DNA of 5,440 nt from Chloroflexota bacterium (GTDB taxonomy: Bacteria > Chloroflexota > Dehalococcoidia > SHYB01), in contig JACQEE010000369.1 of NCBI GenBank assembly GCA_016200725.1, positions 1-5,440 of the forward strand. Direction: 5' to 3'. Under the pieces are notes generated by a model. The model was given only the letters and a program-made list of their open reading frames with translations, was not told where the DNA came from and searched no databases. Shown piece by piece: positions 5,155 to 5,440 of this stretch. A program made the position numbers and the translations under genes. The stretch's first letter is position 1; each line of letters begins with the position of its first letter.

Positions 5155-5440
5155 TCAGTCCGCCTTGTACTTCTGCAACAGGTTCCGCGCGATGACCAGT
5201 TTCTGTATCTCGCTCGTTCCATCGCCGATGATCATCAGCGGCGCATCGCGGTAGTAGCGCTCGACGACGTGCTCCTTGAAGTAGCCCACGCCGCCGTGGA
5301 CGCGCAACGCCTCCATCGTGACCTCTGCGCAGACCTCGCTGGCGAACAACTTGGCCATGCCCGCTTCGAGGTCGCAGCGCTCGCCCGCATCCTTCTTGCC
5401 CGCCGCCTGGTAGACAAGCAGCCGTGCCGCCTCGATCTTG
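5155..5440 (-). CDS. Acyl-CoA dehydrogenase, C-terminal part (gene enters from beyond the right edge)
   Basis: The frame runs from base 5439 without interruption to the TGA at 5155-5157, giving 94 residues. They form the C-terminal helical domain of a flavin-dependent acyl-CoA dehydrogenase: KIEAARLLVYQAA (helix lining the flavin and dimer interface), LRVHGGVGYFKEHVVERYYR (the HGG-x-GY and ERYYRD signature), and the end IGDGTSEIQKLVIARNLL. The family oxidises acyl-CoA to trans-2-enoyl-CoA and passes electrons to electron-transferring flavoprotein. In medium- and short-chain members the glutamate of the 'EGTS' motif is the catalytic base; here the aligned residue is aspartate (GDGTSE). The true start is outside the window; the ATG at 5358 is internal. 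Chain-length preference cannot be told from this fragment. Confidence 0.94.
   Translation of the reverse strand, partial: KIEAARLLVYQAAGKKDAGERCDLEAGMAKLFASEVCAEVTMEALRVHGGVGYFKEHVVERYYRDAPLMIIGDGTSEIQKLVIARNLLQKYKAD

Noticed and set aside
1..5440. CRISPR arrays, tRNA or rRNA genes
   Set aside because: No regularly spaced direct repeats and no tRNA-like or rRNA-like sequence was recognised in the short intergenic gaps.

Overview
The window is a piece of a GC-rich bacterial chromosome with six protein-coding genes, two of them cut by the window edges. One gene reads on the plus strand at the left end. The other five read on the minus strand. Gene content (an acyl-CoA dehydrogenase, a 2-oxoacid:ferredoxin oxidoreductase beta subunit, a DHA3-type MFS exporter) and dispersed intergenic repeats of the 'gtcactctgagcgcagcgaagag' kind suggest an uncultured soil, sediment or aquifer bacterium with amino-acid/fatty-acid catabolism. 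Chloroflexota (Dehalococcoidia-like) is my best guess, but this is weak inference; no taxonomic marker gene is present.

Layout. Positions 1-1094 (+): C-terminal part of a conserved cysteine-containing protein whose frame is open to the window edge; its beginning lies outside. Positions 1131-1358 (-): a 75-residue two-helix membrane protein with its own good promoter (1411-1439) and ribosome binding site. Positions 1450-2697 (-): a winged-helix/TIR fusion protein with a C-terminal domain I do not recognise. Positions 2823-2852: a perfect 13-bp hairpin terminator. Positions 2874-3662 (-): the ferredoxin oxidoreductase beta subunit, with a consensus -10 box at 3747-3752 and a palindromic repeat in its leader. 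Positions 3771-5030 (-): the MFS exporter. Positions 5155-5440 (-): C-terminal end of an acyl-CoA dehydrogenase.

How the parts relate. The acyl-CoA dehydrogenase and the oxidoreductase beta subunit fit catabolism of branched-chain amino acids or fatty acids, with ferredoxin and flavin as electron carriers. The oxidoreductase beta gene has no alpha or gamma partner next to it and looks like a single-gene transcription unit. The wHTH-TIR gene and the small membrane gene form a lower-GC pocket between that terminator and the convergent left-hand gene. They look like accessory cargo. The TIR domain keeps the glutamate used by NAD-cleaving TIR enzymes, so a role in NAD-depleting or nucleotide-signalling immunity is the most interesting hypothesis in the window. 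It rests on domain architecture only.
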